A DNA stretch of 64,000 bases from CAZUMH01 sp964621645. GTDB taxonomy: Bacteria > Zhuqueibacterota > QNDG01 > JAGLOF01. The stretch spans positions 8,541-72,540 of the forward strand of contig CAZUMH010000006.1 in NCBI GenBank assembly GCA_964621645.1, read 5' to 3'. Below the pieces are notes generated by a model that had not been told where the DNA came from, ran no database searches, and saw only the letters and a list, made by a program, of their open reading frames with translations. Positions within the stretch are counted from its first letter, which is position 1, and the number at the start of each line of letters is the position of its first letter. The position numbers were made by a program, and so were the translations under genes. Shown in pieces: positions 8,962 to 17,372 of this stretch.

Positions 8962-9957
8962 TTACTTTTTCGATTTTTCGTCCGCATGCTTGTAGAACCA
9001 CTGGGCCCTGGTTCCAAGACTGTCGGCCGAACGTTCCAGTGAAGTCTGATAGCGGGAGAGGAGATCAATCCATTTTTTTAGATCAGTAATATTGTCCGGA
9101 TAGGGAGCGGTGAGCAGATAGCGCAGGGTTGTCAGATCGGAAGGATAGATGGGGGCTAACGTCTGAGAATAGGCTTTGCCGTCCAGGTTCAGGGTGGCAT
9201 TAGATTCTCTCTGGTTGGAGCCGGGATCAGCGGCGGCCCGGCCGCTCAGTTCTTCCTCTTCATTGAAGAGAGCCATATCCTGACCCAACTCATCCAGACG
9301 GGAACGCAAACGTACCTCTGAGCGAAGTTTCCCGATGCGGTCTTTGGTAGCCCGGCCTTCCTGATGTAGCCAGTCTATTCTGTCCATGAGCAGATCCCCT
9401 TTAAGACGCAGGAGACGGGAAGAGTCATCCGGATTGGCCTCGATGGCCGCGAATGAGATTTCGCCTGCGGCTGCGGGGGTGAGTTTTCCCTGCCAGTCCT
9501 TTTTATAGCCAAGCATCTCCACCAGTCTTCCCTGCAGGATCCGCTTCTCATCCGATCCAGTCTGTTCCAGTCTGGTTATCAGGCTGTCGATGGCGCTTTC
9601 CAGATCCGCCAGATCTTTTTGGAGCACACTCTCCCTCTCGAGATGTATGCGGGTCATCCGGTTCCGTTCGAGTCCGACGGTATAACTCAGGTGGTCTATC
9701 TGAAGCATCAGTTTTTCGAGGCGATTATGTTCGGAAGATGAGAGCTGTTCTTTTTCCTTGAGAAGATTAACCGCTAATGCCAGGGAACGTCCCTGGTCCT
9801 GCAGTGAGTCAAGCAGGGCCCGGGATGAATCGAGGCGCGCCTCAATGTGAGCCAGTTTTTCCGCTCTGGCCTCCCAGATGTCCTGTGCCTGTGTATGCTC
9901 CCCTAAAATAAATAGAAACAATATCAGGAAGCTGGCCGATGTGAGAAAATGTTTCAT
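8962..9957 (-). CDS. Periplasmic coiled-coil protein
   Basis: Protein of 331 residues with a signal peptide ending TQAQ and long heptad-rich helices (about 25-130 and 190-240), e.g. KLAHIEARLDSSRALLDSL and LEKLMLQIDHLSYTVGLER. A proline-containing tail follows. An upstream in-frame ATG at 9969 overlaps the Shine-Dalgarno GGGAGAGGAA, so the ATG at 9957 is the better start. It lies between the sigma-54 activator (16 bases) and a barrel (2 bases), suggesting an envelope structure made together with that barrel. No family recognised. Confidence 0.7.
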   Translation of the reverse strand: MKHFLTSASFLILFLFILGEHTQAQDIWEARAEKLAHIEARLDSSRALLDSLQDQGRSLALAVNLLKEKEQLSSSEHNRLEKLMLQIDHLSYTVGLERNRMTRIHLERESVLQKDLADLESAIDSLITRLEQTGSDEKRILQGRLVEMLGYKKDWQGKLTPAAAGEISFAAIEANPDDSSRLLRLKGDLLMDRIDWLHQEGRATKDRIGKLRSEVRLRSRLDELGQDMALFNEEEELSGRAAADPGSNQRESNATLNLDGKAYSQTLAPIYPSDLTTLRYLLTAPYPDNITDLKKWIDLLSRYQTSLERSADSLGTRAQWFYKHADEKSKK

Positions 9958-9973
9958 TTCCTCTCCCATACTT

Positions 9974-11365
9974 TTAAACCAGCCCGTGTTTTTCCAGCTT
10001 ATAATACAGCGTGCTTTCCTTAAGGCCCAGCAGCCGGGCGGCCCGTGCTTTTACACCGCCGCTGGCATTAAGGGCCTGCTCCAGAATTTTCTTCTCCAGA
10101 GCAGCCAGACGGGCTTCCAGATCGAGAGAGTCATCAGCAACATCCGTGCCTTTTGGAGGATTGAGAAGGAATCGCAGGTCCGAGGCATCGATTTCGGAAC
10201 CGCTGGCGAGCACCACCGCCCGCTCAAGAACGTTGCCCAATTCCCTGATGTTGCCGGGCCAGTGGTAGGCCGTGAGCGCGGCAACGGCGTCATCCGTAAG
10301 CTTCATGGGAGGGGCGGTGCGGTTTATGCTGAACTGCCCCAGGAAATGAGCCGCCAGAAGCGGGATATCCTCTCTGCGCTCTCTCAGGGGAGACAGGTGC
10401 ACCGGCAGAATAAAGAGGCGGTAAAAGAGATCTTCCCGGAATCCGCCTTCTTTGACTTCCCGGGCCAGGTCGCGATTGGTAGCGGCGATGACCCGGACAT
10501 CCACCCGCAGGGTCTCTTCACCGCCCACCCGCTCGAACTCTTTCTCCTGCAGGACACGTAGCAATTTTACCTGGGTTGCCGGCGGGATATCTCCGATCTC
10601 GTCTAAAAACAAGGTGCCCTGATCTGCCAGTTCAAAACGGCCTTTCTTGGTCCTCAGGGCACCGGTGAAGGCTCCCTTTTCATGTCCAAAGAGCTCGCTT
10701 TCCAGCACGCCCTCGGCCAGTGCTCCGCAATTAACCCGAATAAAGGGCCCCTGGCGGCGAGGGCTGCTTTTATGAATTGCCCGTGCGACCAGTTCCTTGC
10801 CGGTGCCGCTTTCTCCGCTGATGAGAACCGAAGCTTCGCTTTGAGATATTTTGGCTATGGTGCCATAGAGGGTGCGCATGGGAGGAGATTCACCCACGAT
10901 CTCACCGAAGTTGAAACGTACGTCGTCTTCCCGGCGTAAATAGGCGTTTTCTTCACTCAGACGGCTGACCTCTTTTTGCTGCTGCAGCAGCTCTGCCAGA
11001 CGTTTCACCCGCATGATGAGTTCTTCTTTTGAGAAAGGCTTGCAGATAAAATCGTCGGCTCCTGCTTTCATCGCTTCGACAGCCAAGTCCACTGTGCCAT
11101 AGGCGGTAATAATAATCACCCGAAGATTTTTCTGCAGTTCCCGGCTCCGCCCCAGCAGCTCCAATCCATTCATACCGGCCATTCGATGGTCCGTGATCAG
11201 AAGATCATGCGAGGTTTTCCTCAACTCCTTCAGCGCCGCTTCGCCGCTTTCTTTCGAGGTCACCGCATATCCGGACTGGTGTAAAATCTGGTGTATGCCG
11301 TCCCTCAGGGTTTCATCATCTTCGGCCACCAGTACTGAAAGAGACATTTTCGCGTCTTTTTCCAT
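9974..11365 (-). CDS. Sigma-54-dependent response regulator (NtrC family)
   Basis: Transcription activator of 463 residues with three domains. The receiver (about 9-120) has acidic residues E15-D17, phospho-acceptor D59 and K109. The AAA+ domain (about 148-375) has Walker A GESGTGKE, the sigma-54 contact motif GAFTGA and Walker B LFLDEIGD. The Fis-type helix-turn-helix is at the end (VKARAARLLGLKESTLYYKL). It activates promoters of RNA polymerase with sigma-54. AGGAG precedes the ATG by nine bases. It is 40 bases downstream of the histidine kinase gene, its probable partner. No clear -24/-12 site was found nearby. Confidence 0.95.
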   Translation of the reverse strand: MEKDAKMSLSVLVAEDDETLRDGIHQILHQSGYAVTSKESGEAALKELRKTSHDLLITDHRMAGMNGLELLGRSRELQKNLRVIIITAYGTVDLAVEAMKAGADDFICKPFSKEELIMRVKRLAELLQQQKEVSRLSEENAYLRREDDVRFNFGEIVGESPPMRTLYGTIAKISQSEASVLISGESGTGKELVARAIHKSSPRRQGPFIRVNCGALAEGVLESELFGHEKGAFTGALRTKKGRFELADQGTLFLDEIGDIPPATQVKLLRVLQEKEFERVGGEETLRVDVRVIAATNRDLAREVKEGGFREDLFYRLFILPVHLSPLRERREDIPLLAAHFLGQFSINRTAPPMKLTDDAVAALTAYHWPGNIRELGNVLERAVVLASGSEIDASDLRFLLNPPKGTDVADDSLDLEARLAALEKKILEQALNASGGVKARAARLLGLKESTLYYKLEKHGLV

Positions 11366-11405
11366 CCAGTCCAGCTCCTTCCGCTTCTATCATGAGTTAC
11401 CCGTG

Positions 11406-12821
11406 TTATCCGGCCAGGGGAAAACGGACACAGAACCGTGTCCCTTTCGGGTCTGACCGCACTATTTTCACTTCGCCTTTGTTGCTTTTTACTAGATTTT
11501 TTACGATGGAAAGCCCCAGACCGATCCCCTTTTCCCGGGTAGTATAAAAAGGCTGAAAGACCGTGTCTCTTACTTCCCGGGGAATGCCGGGGCCGCTGTC
11601 CTCTATGAAAAGCCGGCAGTCGCTATTTTCGGTTTCCCAGGATAACGATATGGTCCCTCCCTGAGGCATGGCCTGAATGCTGTTCTGCATCAGGTTCAAC
11701 AGAATCCGTTTCAGATGGTCCGGGTCGACCATGATCTTGGCGTCTTCCCGATTGCCGGGAACGCGTACCGTTACCGTTGCGCTCTGGAGCCTGTCTGTCA
11801 GCAGCTGGCGGCACTCTTCGATCGTTGCAGAGAGTGAGCAGGGCTGCCTGTTTGGTTCCCTGGGCCTGGCGAATTCCAGAAAATGATTAACAATACCACC
11901 CAGCTGCCGCACTTCCCTGACGATCCTTTCCAGCTGATCGAGGGCTTTGTCATTCTCAACGGGGATGGAGTCACGCAATAATCCGCAGAAAAGTTCGATC
12001 CCGCTCAGAGGAGTGCGAATTTCATGGGCGATACCGGATAGCATTGCCTTCAGCTCCCGTTCCCGTTCCAGCACGGCGGAGCGCATCGTCTCCATGGTTT
12101 CCGCCAGCTGGTGAGGTTCTCCGCCGCCGCCGACTGTAATGGGGAGGCTGTAGTCACCCTTGGCAATACGCCGGGATAGCGCCGCCAGTTTCATAATGGG
12201 GCGGCTTATTGTCCCCCCTGTAATTACCGCTATAATCATGGCGAGGACGACGGCGACGAGACCCGTCAGCAGCAGTTTACTTTTAAGGGCATCAAGCCCG
12301 GCCAGAAAAGCGGCACTGCCGTCCACCGCCACGCCTCCCGCTATCTCCCCCGAGAAAGAAAGAGGAGCGAATCCCAGCATGCGGGGATTGCCGGCGGCGT
12401 CATGATAGAGGGGCGAGTGAGATGATTCTCCCTGATAGATCCGTCCCACTTCGCTGCGGTAGAACTGCAGCTGGAAGGAGGCATCGGGCCAGATACCGGC
12501 AGTATCCGTATCCAGAATAGGATGTGTATAGTCGCTGAAAAGATAAATACGCTCTACTTCGGTAACCTGCCGCAGCTTTTCCAGATTGCCTAAAAGACCG
12601 CTCCTGGCCCGGGGGCCGGGGGTTTGGCCGAGCAGGGTTAACTCTTCAGCCGAGTAGAGCACGCTGGCGGCGCGGGCCACGGCTTCCAATTTTCCGCCCA
12701 GTTCATTTTCCAGGCTGCTGCGCAGGGACCAGTAGACCAGTCTGCCGCTGAACAGAAGCGAGAGCACCACCAGAGAGACAGACATGACTACCAGTCGATT
12801 TCTGATGCGATGCAGGAACAT
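11406..12821 (-). CDS. Membrane sensor histidine kinase
   Basis: Protein of 471 residues. Helix about 10-30, an extracytoplasmic sensor region (about 35-185), a second helix (about 186-208), HAMP (SRPIMKLAALSRRIAKGDYS), and HisKA with His266 in GIAHEIRTPLSG. The HATPase domain has its N box (LNLMQNSIQAM), DSGPGIP and GIGLGLSIVKNLV. Layout and partner resemble AtoS/ZraS kinases that pair with NtrC-type regulators. The signal sensed is not evident. It lies between a lipoprotein gene (36 bases upstream) and the regulator. Confidence 0.93.
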   Translation of the reverse strand: MFLHRIRNRLVVMSVSLVVLSLLFSGRLVYWSLRSSLENELGGKLEAVARAASVLYSAEELTLLGQTPGPRARSGLLGNLEKLRQVTEVERIYLFSDYTHPILDTDTAGIWPDASFQLQFYRSEVGRIYQGESSHSPLYHDAAGNPRMLGFAPLSFSGEIAGGVAVDGSAAFLAGLDALKSKLLLTGLVAVVLAMIIAVITGGTISRPIMKLAALSRRIAKGDYSLPITVGGGGEPHQLAETMETMRSAVLERERELKAMLSGIAHEIRTPLSGIELFCGLLRDSIPVENDKALDQLERIVREVRQLGGIVNHFLEFARPREPNRQPCSLSATIEECRQLLTDRLQSATVTVRVPGNREDAKIMVDPDHLKRILLNLMQNSIQAMPQGGTISLSWETENSDCRLFIEDSGPGIPREVRDTVFQPFYTTREKGIGLGLSIVKNLVKSNKGEVKIVRSDPKGTRFCVRFPLAG

Positions 12822-12857
12822 ATACCAATCCCGGATTAATCCATCCCGCGATCAACC

Positions 12858-13595
12858 CTAAATAGGAGAAACCTCGCCGTCCTTCCAGACACGGAAACGG
12901 TAAAGAAGATATCCCGCGTTACTGTCCTTGCAAAAGAAGAAATCCCAGTAATTTTCCTTATAAGCCGCGTGGATATCGGTATTTTTCACCGTCCGGAGAG
13001 GACAGGCCTGACGGATTTTGGCAATATCCATGAAACAGAAAGAGAGCGCGAACGTGTTCAGCGGTTCTGCCAGCGTAAGAATGGCTCCCCGATCCGGTTC
13101 CCAGTTGTAGTAGACCGTCAGGGTCAGGTGGTACCGCAGGATGAGCGAGTCCAGTTCCGCCTCGCCGGTCAGGATGTCCCCTTCGCGCCAGGCCTCGTCC
13201 CATGAGGCGCTGCTGTCATACGTTACGATAATATTATAGGGATCCGGTGCGGGAGAGGCATGGATGTGGTGGATGATCATGACGCTGTCCCGGGTGGCCA
13301 GGTGCCGGGCCTGATAGATGGTCAACAGACCGTTATAGATCGTCTCTTGCATTTCCTCGGACAGGGTAATGGACCAGTCCCCCCGGTTGGCCGCGAAACG
13401 CAGTGTGAGAATGGCGGCATCGATGCGGAGGAGACTGGTGATCGAGTCCGGGACGGCGGTTGCCGAAACCGAGGGCAGCCGGGGGAAGGAGGCATCCTTC
13501 TCGGGAGTCAAAAGGCTGCATCCCGCGATGAACAGAATAAAAAGGACGAGTACCGGCAGTCCCCGCTGATATTTTCCTGTGAGCAATGCACCCAT
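12858..13595 (-). CDS. Lipoprotein of unknown function, first gene of the two-component operon
   Basis: Protein of 245 residues with a canonical lipobox FIAGC (Cys26). The mature part (about 35-245) alternates beta segments (AAILTLRFAANRGDWSITL, DSLILRYHLTLTVYYNWE) and has no recognised family. It leads the operon that encodes a kinase and sigma-54 activator, so it may be an accessory sensor or a target. The start is not firm: the ATG at 13595 has no Shine-Dalgarno, and a perfect -35 TTGACA lies at 13632-13627 with a poor -10 (TACTTT, 13609-13604) that would leave almost no leader. Confidence 0.65.
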   Translation of the reverse strand: MGALLTGKYQRGLPVLVLFILFIAGCSLLTPEKDASFPRLPSVSATAVPDSITSLLRIDAAILTLRFAANRGDWSITLSEEMQETIYNGLLTIYQARHLATRDSVMIIHHIHASPAPDPYNIIVTYDSSASWDEAWREGDILTGEAELDSLILRYHLTLTVYYNWEPDRGAILTLAEPLNTFALSFCFMDIAKIRQACPLRTVKNTDIHAAYKENYWDFFFCKDSNAGYLLYRFRVWKDGEVSPI

Positions 13596-13689
13596 ACCAT
13601 GATAAAGTACGTTTCCGCCGGTTTATTGTCAAGGTCTTTCCCGGCCCCCGCGTGAGGCATATATTTTCGGTGAAGGGCTGATAAAATAC

Positions 13690-13718
13690 TTGACTTTAAA
13701 GGCAATAAACCGTAAATT
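13690..13718 (+). promoter_or_regulatory. Promoter of tRNA-Met
   Basis: TTGACT (13690-13695), a 17-base spacer and TAAATT (13713-13718), placed 12 bases before the mature tRNA 5' end. Confidence 0.65.
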
Positions 13719-13730
13719 TTCAACTCGGTT

Positions 13731-13804
13731 GGCGGTGTAGCTCAGCTGGTTAGAGCAGCGGAATCATAATCCGCGTGTCCGGGGTTCGAATCCCTGCACC
13801 GCTA
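13731..13804 (+). tRNA. tRNA-Met (CAT anticodon), probably elongator
   Basis: A complete 74-base cloverleaf: acceptor GGCGGTG/CACCGCT (first pair G-U), D arm GCTC...GAGC, anticodon stem GCGGA/TCCGC with loop ATCATAA, T arm with TTCGAAT, discriminator A, CCA not encoded. The CAT anticodon could belong to Met or to the lysidine-modified Ile2 tRNA. The acceptor stem with its 1-72 G-U pair resembles bacterial elongator tRNA-Met as I recall it, so Met is preferred. It stands directly before tilS, whose substrate is the Ile2 CAT tRNA. Confidence 0.9.
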
Positions 13805-13829
13805 CAAGAAGAGGGGGTATATATGAGGC

Positions 13830-13865
13830 GGCCTTTCTAGATCCGGTAGAAAGGCCTCTTTGTTT
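13830..13865 (+). terminator. Terminator after tRNA-Met
   Basis: Ten-base-pair stem GGCCTTTCTA/TAGAAAGGCC (13830-13839 with 13847-13856), a seven-base loop and a T-rich tail. Confidence 0.8.
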
Positions 13866-13896
13866 ATCCGCCCTACTGCCGTTGGCGGAGGATCGA

Positions 13897-15282
13897 ATGG
13901 CTGATCTGGAAGCACGCTTCCTTGCCTACATTAAGCAGCATGATTTGCTTGCTCCGGGAGATGGAATCGTTCTCGCCGTATCAGGTGGAGTCGATTCCGT
14001 GGTGATGGCTGAACTCTTCCGGAGATTTTCTGAGACGTTCTCCCTTTCCTTGACGGTAGCCCACTTAAACCACTGTCTTCGCGGCAAAAGCGCTGATCGG
14101 GACGAAGATTTCGTACACCGCCTGGCTGGGATTTGGTCCCTGCCTTGCTGTATAGAAAAGCGTCCGGTCGGCGATCTGGCCCGGGAACGAGGACTTTCCC
14201 TTGAAGAGGCCGGCAGAATCGTCCGTTTCGAATTTCTGGAGGAGGTGAGACGATCCCTTGGATTCCACAAGGTGGCACTGGGGCACCAGGCGGATGATCA
14301 GGCAGAGACCGTGCTGATGCATCTGGCCCGGGGGTCGGGTCTGCGGGGAATGCGGGGGATGCAGCCTCAGCGGGGGAACATTATCCATCCACTGCTTTTT
14401 GCACGAAAAGAAGAGCTGTTGGATTACGCCGGGGCGGAAGGACTCGATTTCATTGAGGATGAAACCAACCGGCAGGATATGTTCCTGCGAAACCGGTTCA
14501 GGCATGTCGTTATACCGGCGCTGAGGGAGGCCGCCGGAGCGGGGGTGACGGACAGAATCTGCCGCAGTGCCGGGCATCTGGCGGAAGTGGAGGAGCTGCT
14601 CCTGGAAGAGGTGCAAGAAGCGGAGGGGGCGGTGTTGAGCCGGAGCCGGAACGGGGAGGTTTTGCTTGATATTTATCATTTTTCAGCGTATCTTAAAGCC
14701 GTGAAAAAAGGCATCTTGGTAGCTGTTCTGGAAAAGCTGGGACCGGATCGTGGAGCTCCCGGATTTCAGACTATCGAGAGGCTTTTACACCTGATTGAAC
14801 AGGGGAGGAGCGGCACCTGTCTGGATCTCCCCGGAGCTGTCCACGTCTGGAAGAGCGGCGGCAGCGTGCTTTTTTCGCAGAGCCGCAAGAGGCTTCGGTC
14901 CTGTCGGGTTCATCCGGGAGATGAGGTGGACCTGCCTGAGAGCGGCCTGCGGCTGCGGCTGCGGCTTCTGGAAAGAGAGGCTCTCCCTCCCTTTAATGCC
15001 GGTCGCGACATTGAATACGTGGATTTTGACCGCCTGGAGGCACCCCTGAATCTGCGGAGCGTTAAACCGGGTGACTGGTTTGTTCCTTTGGGGATGAATC
15101 AAAAGAAAAAACTGCATGATTTTTTCATCGACGAGAAGGTGCCGGCCTTTCAGCGAGGCCGCATCCCTCTGCTGACCGCCGGAGACGAAATTGTGGCTGT
15201 ATTGGGCTTTCGTATCGATCATCGCTTCCGGATCACGAAAGAGACACGGCGGGTGATGGAATTGAATATCATGACAGAGTAA
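13897..15282 (+). CDS. tilS: tRNA(Ile)-lysidine synthetase
   Basis: Cytoplasmic enzyme that attaches lysine to C34 of the CAU-anticodon tRNA-Ile, changing it from AUG to AUA decoding. At 461 residues it is the long form: N-type ATP pyrophosphatase domain with PP-loop SGGVDS (29-34) and LGHQADDQAET, then TilS substrate-binding and C-terminal domains (about 350-455, ending RFRITKETRR). A TTG five codons earlier (13882) is in frame, but GGAGG lies five bases before the ATG at 13897. Probably starts the long operon with ftsH 25 bases downstream. Confidence 0.95.
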   Translation: MADLEARFLAYIKQHDLLAPGDGIVLAVSGGVDSVVMAELFRRFSETFSLSLTVAHLNHCLRGKSADRDEDFVHRLAGIWSLPCCIEKRPVGDLARERGLSLEEAGRIVRFEFLEEVRRSLGFHKVALGHQADDQAETVLMHLARGSGLRGMRGMQPQRGNIIHPLLFARKEELLDYAGAEGLDFIEDETNRQDMFLRNRFRHVVIPALREAAGAGVTDRICRSAGHLAEVEELLLEEVQEAEGAVLSRSRNGEVLLDIYHFSAYLKAVKKGILVAVLEKLGPDRGAPGFQTIERLLHLIEQGRSGTCLDLPGAVHVWKSGGSVLFSQSRKRLRSCRVHPGDEVDLPESGLRLRLRLLEREALPPFNAGRDIEYVDFDRLEAPLNLRSVKPGDWFVPLGMNQKKKLHDFFIDEKVPAFQRGRIPLLTAGDEIVAVLGFRIDHRFRITKETRRVMELNIMTE

Positions 15283-15307
15283 TAATGGTTAGCAAAAAGG
15301 AAGACTG

Positions 15308-17278
15308 ATGCCTGAAAAGAAATCGCCGGATGGTGATAAGTTTCAATGGAAGAAGATGTCCCGGGCTCTCTTTTTCTGGGTCCTGCTCTTCGTCGTGGTA
15401 ATCTATGTTGTCAGTATTTTCAACGGTGGCAGGGAACGAGAGGTCGAGATAGACTATTATCCCAATTTCGAGCAGCTGGTGCAGGCAGGAGCGGTGGACC
15501 GGGTCACGGTGATCGACAATGTCCTGCACGGCCAACTCTCTTATGAAGAGACATTGGTGAAGAACGGAACGACAATCAAATATAAGAAATTCAAGACAAA
15601 TCTGCCCCTCATCGACCGGGAAATGCTGCAGCAGTGGACGGAACAGGGAATCAAATACAGCTTTGAGAACAAATCCGCCGGCTGGTGGGGATTCATCCTC
15701 CCCATGCTGCCCTGGGTCTTTTTCATTTTTCTCTATTTCTTCTTCATTCGGCGTATGCAGGGAGGAGGAGGAGGAGCAAAAGGGATCTTCAGTTTCGGCA
15801 AGAGCCGGGCCAAGCTGCTCTCGGAAAATATCTCCCGGGTTACTTTCGACGATGTGGCCGGCGCCGATGAGGCCAAGATGGAGCTGAGTGAGATCATCGA
15901 TTTTCTCAAAGAACCGGAGAAATTTCAGGCTCTGGGAGGGAGGATTCCCAAAGGGGTGTTGCTGCTGGGGCCTCCCGGTACCGGCAAGACATTGCTGGGC
16001 AAGGCAGTGGCAGGTGAGGCGGGGGTGCCTTTCTTCAGCATTTCAGGCGCTGATTTCGTGGAGATGTTTGTGGGTGTGGGGGCTTCCCGGGTGCGGGATC
16101 TCTTCGATCAGGGCAAAAAGAACGCGCCGTGCATTATTTTCATCGATGAAATAGACGCGGTAGGGAGGCAGCGCGGCGCCGGACTGGGCGGAGGACATGA
16201 TGAGCGGGAACAGACACTGAACCAGCTTTTGGTGGAGATGGACGGATTCGAGTCCAACGAGGGCGTCATCCTTCTGGCCGCCACCAACCGGCCCGATGTG
16301 CTTGATCAGGCCCTACTTCGTCCCGGACGTTTCGACCGGCAGGTAGTGGTGGATCGGCCCGATGTGCGGGGCCGTGAAGGCATTCTGAAAGTGCATACCC
16401 GCAAGATCCCTCTGTCCAAAGATGTGACGCTGTCCGTCCTGGCCAAGGGCACTCCCGGTTTTTCCGGAGCTGATCTGGCCAATCTGGTGAACGAGGCTGC
16501 GCTGCTCGCCGCCCGGCGAGACCGCAAGCAGGTACTCATGGTCGATCTGGAAGAGGCCAAGGATAAGGTAATGATGGGCGCGGAACGCCGCAGTCTGGTG
16601 ATCACCGAAGATGAAAAGAAAAACACCGCATATCATGAGTCCGGACACGTGCTTGTCTCCAAGCTTATCCCCGGATCAGATCCGGTGCATAAAGTTACCA
16701 TCATCCCCCGCGGCAGGGCTCTGGGAGTGACCTCTTTTCTCCCCATCGACGAGAAGCATAATTATACCAAAACCTACTGCCAGGGCATCATGGCCCATAT
16801 GCTGGGCGGCAGGGCCGCGGAGATGATTGTCTTCAACGAACAGAGCACCGGGGCGGGCAACGATCTGGAGAGAGCCACGGAGATGGCCCGCAAGATGGTC
16901 TGCGAGTGGGGCATGAGTGAAAAGCTTGGTCCGGTCACTTTCGGGAAGAAATCCGAAGAGATCTTTTTAGGACGGGAAATCAGCCAGCACCGGGATTACA
17001 GTGAAAATACGGCCGTACTCATCGATGAAGAGGTGAAACGGATGGTTGCCAAGGCGGATACATTGGCCCGTAAACTGATAAAAGAAAATTTGGACACGCT
17101 GCACCGGGTTGCCGAAGCACTGCTGGAACGGGAAATCCTGGACGGTGAAGAGCTGGACCGGCTGTTCAATGGAGAAAAGCTGCCCCGCAAGAAAGCCGTC
17201 AAAAAGGAGGAGACCGGGGAAAAGAAAACCAAATCCGCCAGGAAACGCGGATCCGGAACAAAAAAAGAGAAGAAATAG
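15308..17278 (+). CDS. ftsH: ATP-dependent zinc metalloprotease FtsH
   Basis: Inner-membrane AAA protease of 656 residues that degrades membrane and regulatory proteins. Two transmembrane helices (about 20-38 and 122-142) flank the periplasmic domain. The AAA module has Walker A GPPGTGKT near 221, Walker B IIFIDEIDAVG and the SRH arginines. The M41 protease domain has the zinc motif HESGH (443-447). The C-terminal tail is Lys-rich. A glycine-rich stretch follows the second helix. Shine-Dalgarno AAGGAAG. The order tilS-ftsH is common in bacteria. Confidence 0.97.
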   Translation: MPEKKSPDGDKFQWKKMSRALFFWVLLFVVVIYVVSIFNGGREREVEIDYYPNFEQLVQAGAVDRVTVIDNVLHGQLSYEETLVKNGTTIKYKKFKTNLPLIDREMLQQWTEQGIKYSFENKSAGWWGFILPMLPWVFFIFLYFFFIRRMQGGGGGAKGIFSFGKSRAKLLSENISRVTFDDVAGADEAKMELSEIIDFLKEPEKFQALGGRIPKGVLLLGPPGTGKTLLGKAVAGEAGVPFFSISGADFVEMFVGVGASRVRDLFDQGKKNAPCIIFIDEIDAVGRQRGAGLGGGHDEREQTLNQLLVEMDGFESNEGVILLAATNRPDVLDQALLRPGRFDRQVVVDRPDVRGREGILKVHTRKIPLSKDVTLSVLAKGTPGFSGADLANLVNEAALLAARRDRKQVLMVDLEEAKDKVMMGAERRSLVITEDEKKNTAYHESGHVLVSKLIPGSDPVHKVTIIPRGRALGVTSFLPIDEKHNYTKTYCQGIMAHMLGGRAAEMIVFNEQSTGAGNDLERATEMARKMVCEWGMSEKLGPVTFGKKSEEIFLGREISQHRDYSENTAVLIDEEVKRMVAKADTLARKLIKENLDTLHRVAEALLEREILDGEELDRLFNGEKLPRKKAVKKEETGEKKTKSARKRGSGTKKEKK

Positions 17279-17372
17279 GGTGATACGGAGCCGTCCGGTC
17301 CGTTTTTACTATACAGCTTTACGGGGGTAAGCAGTGAAGTCACTCGGAATTCTCTTTACAGGAGGAAGCCTG

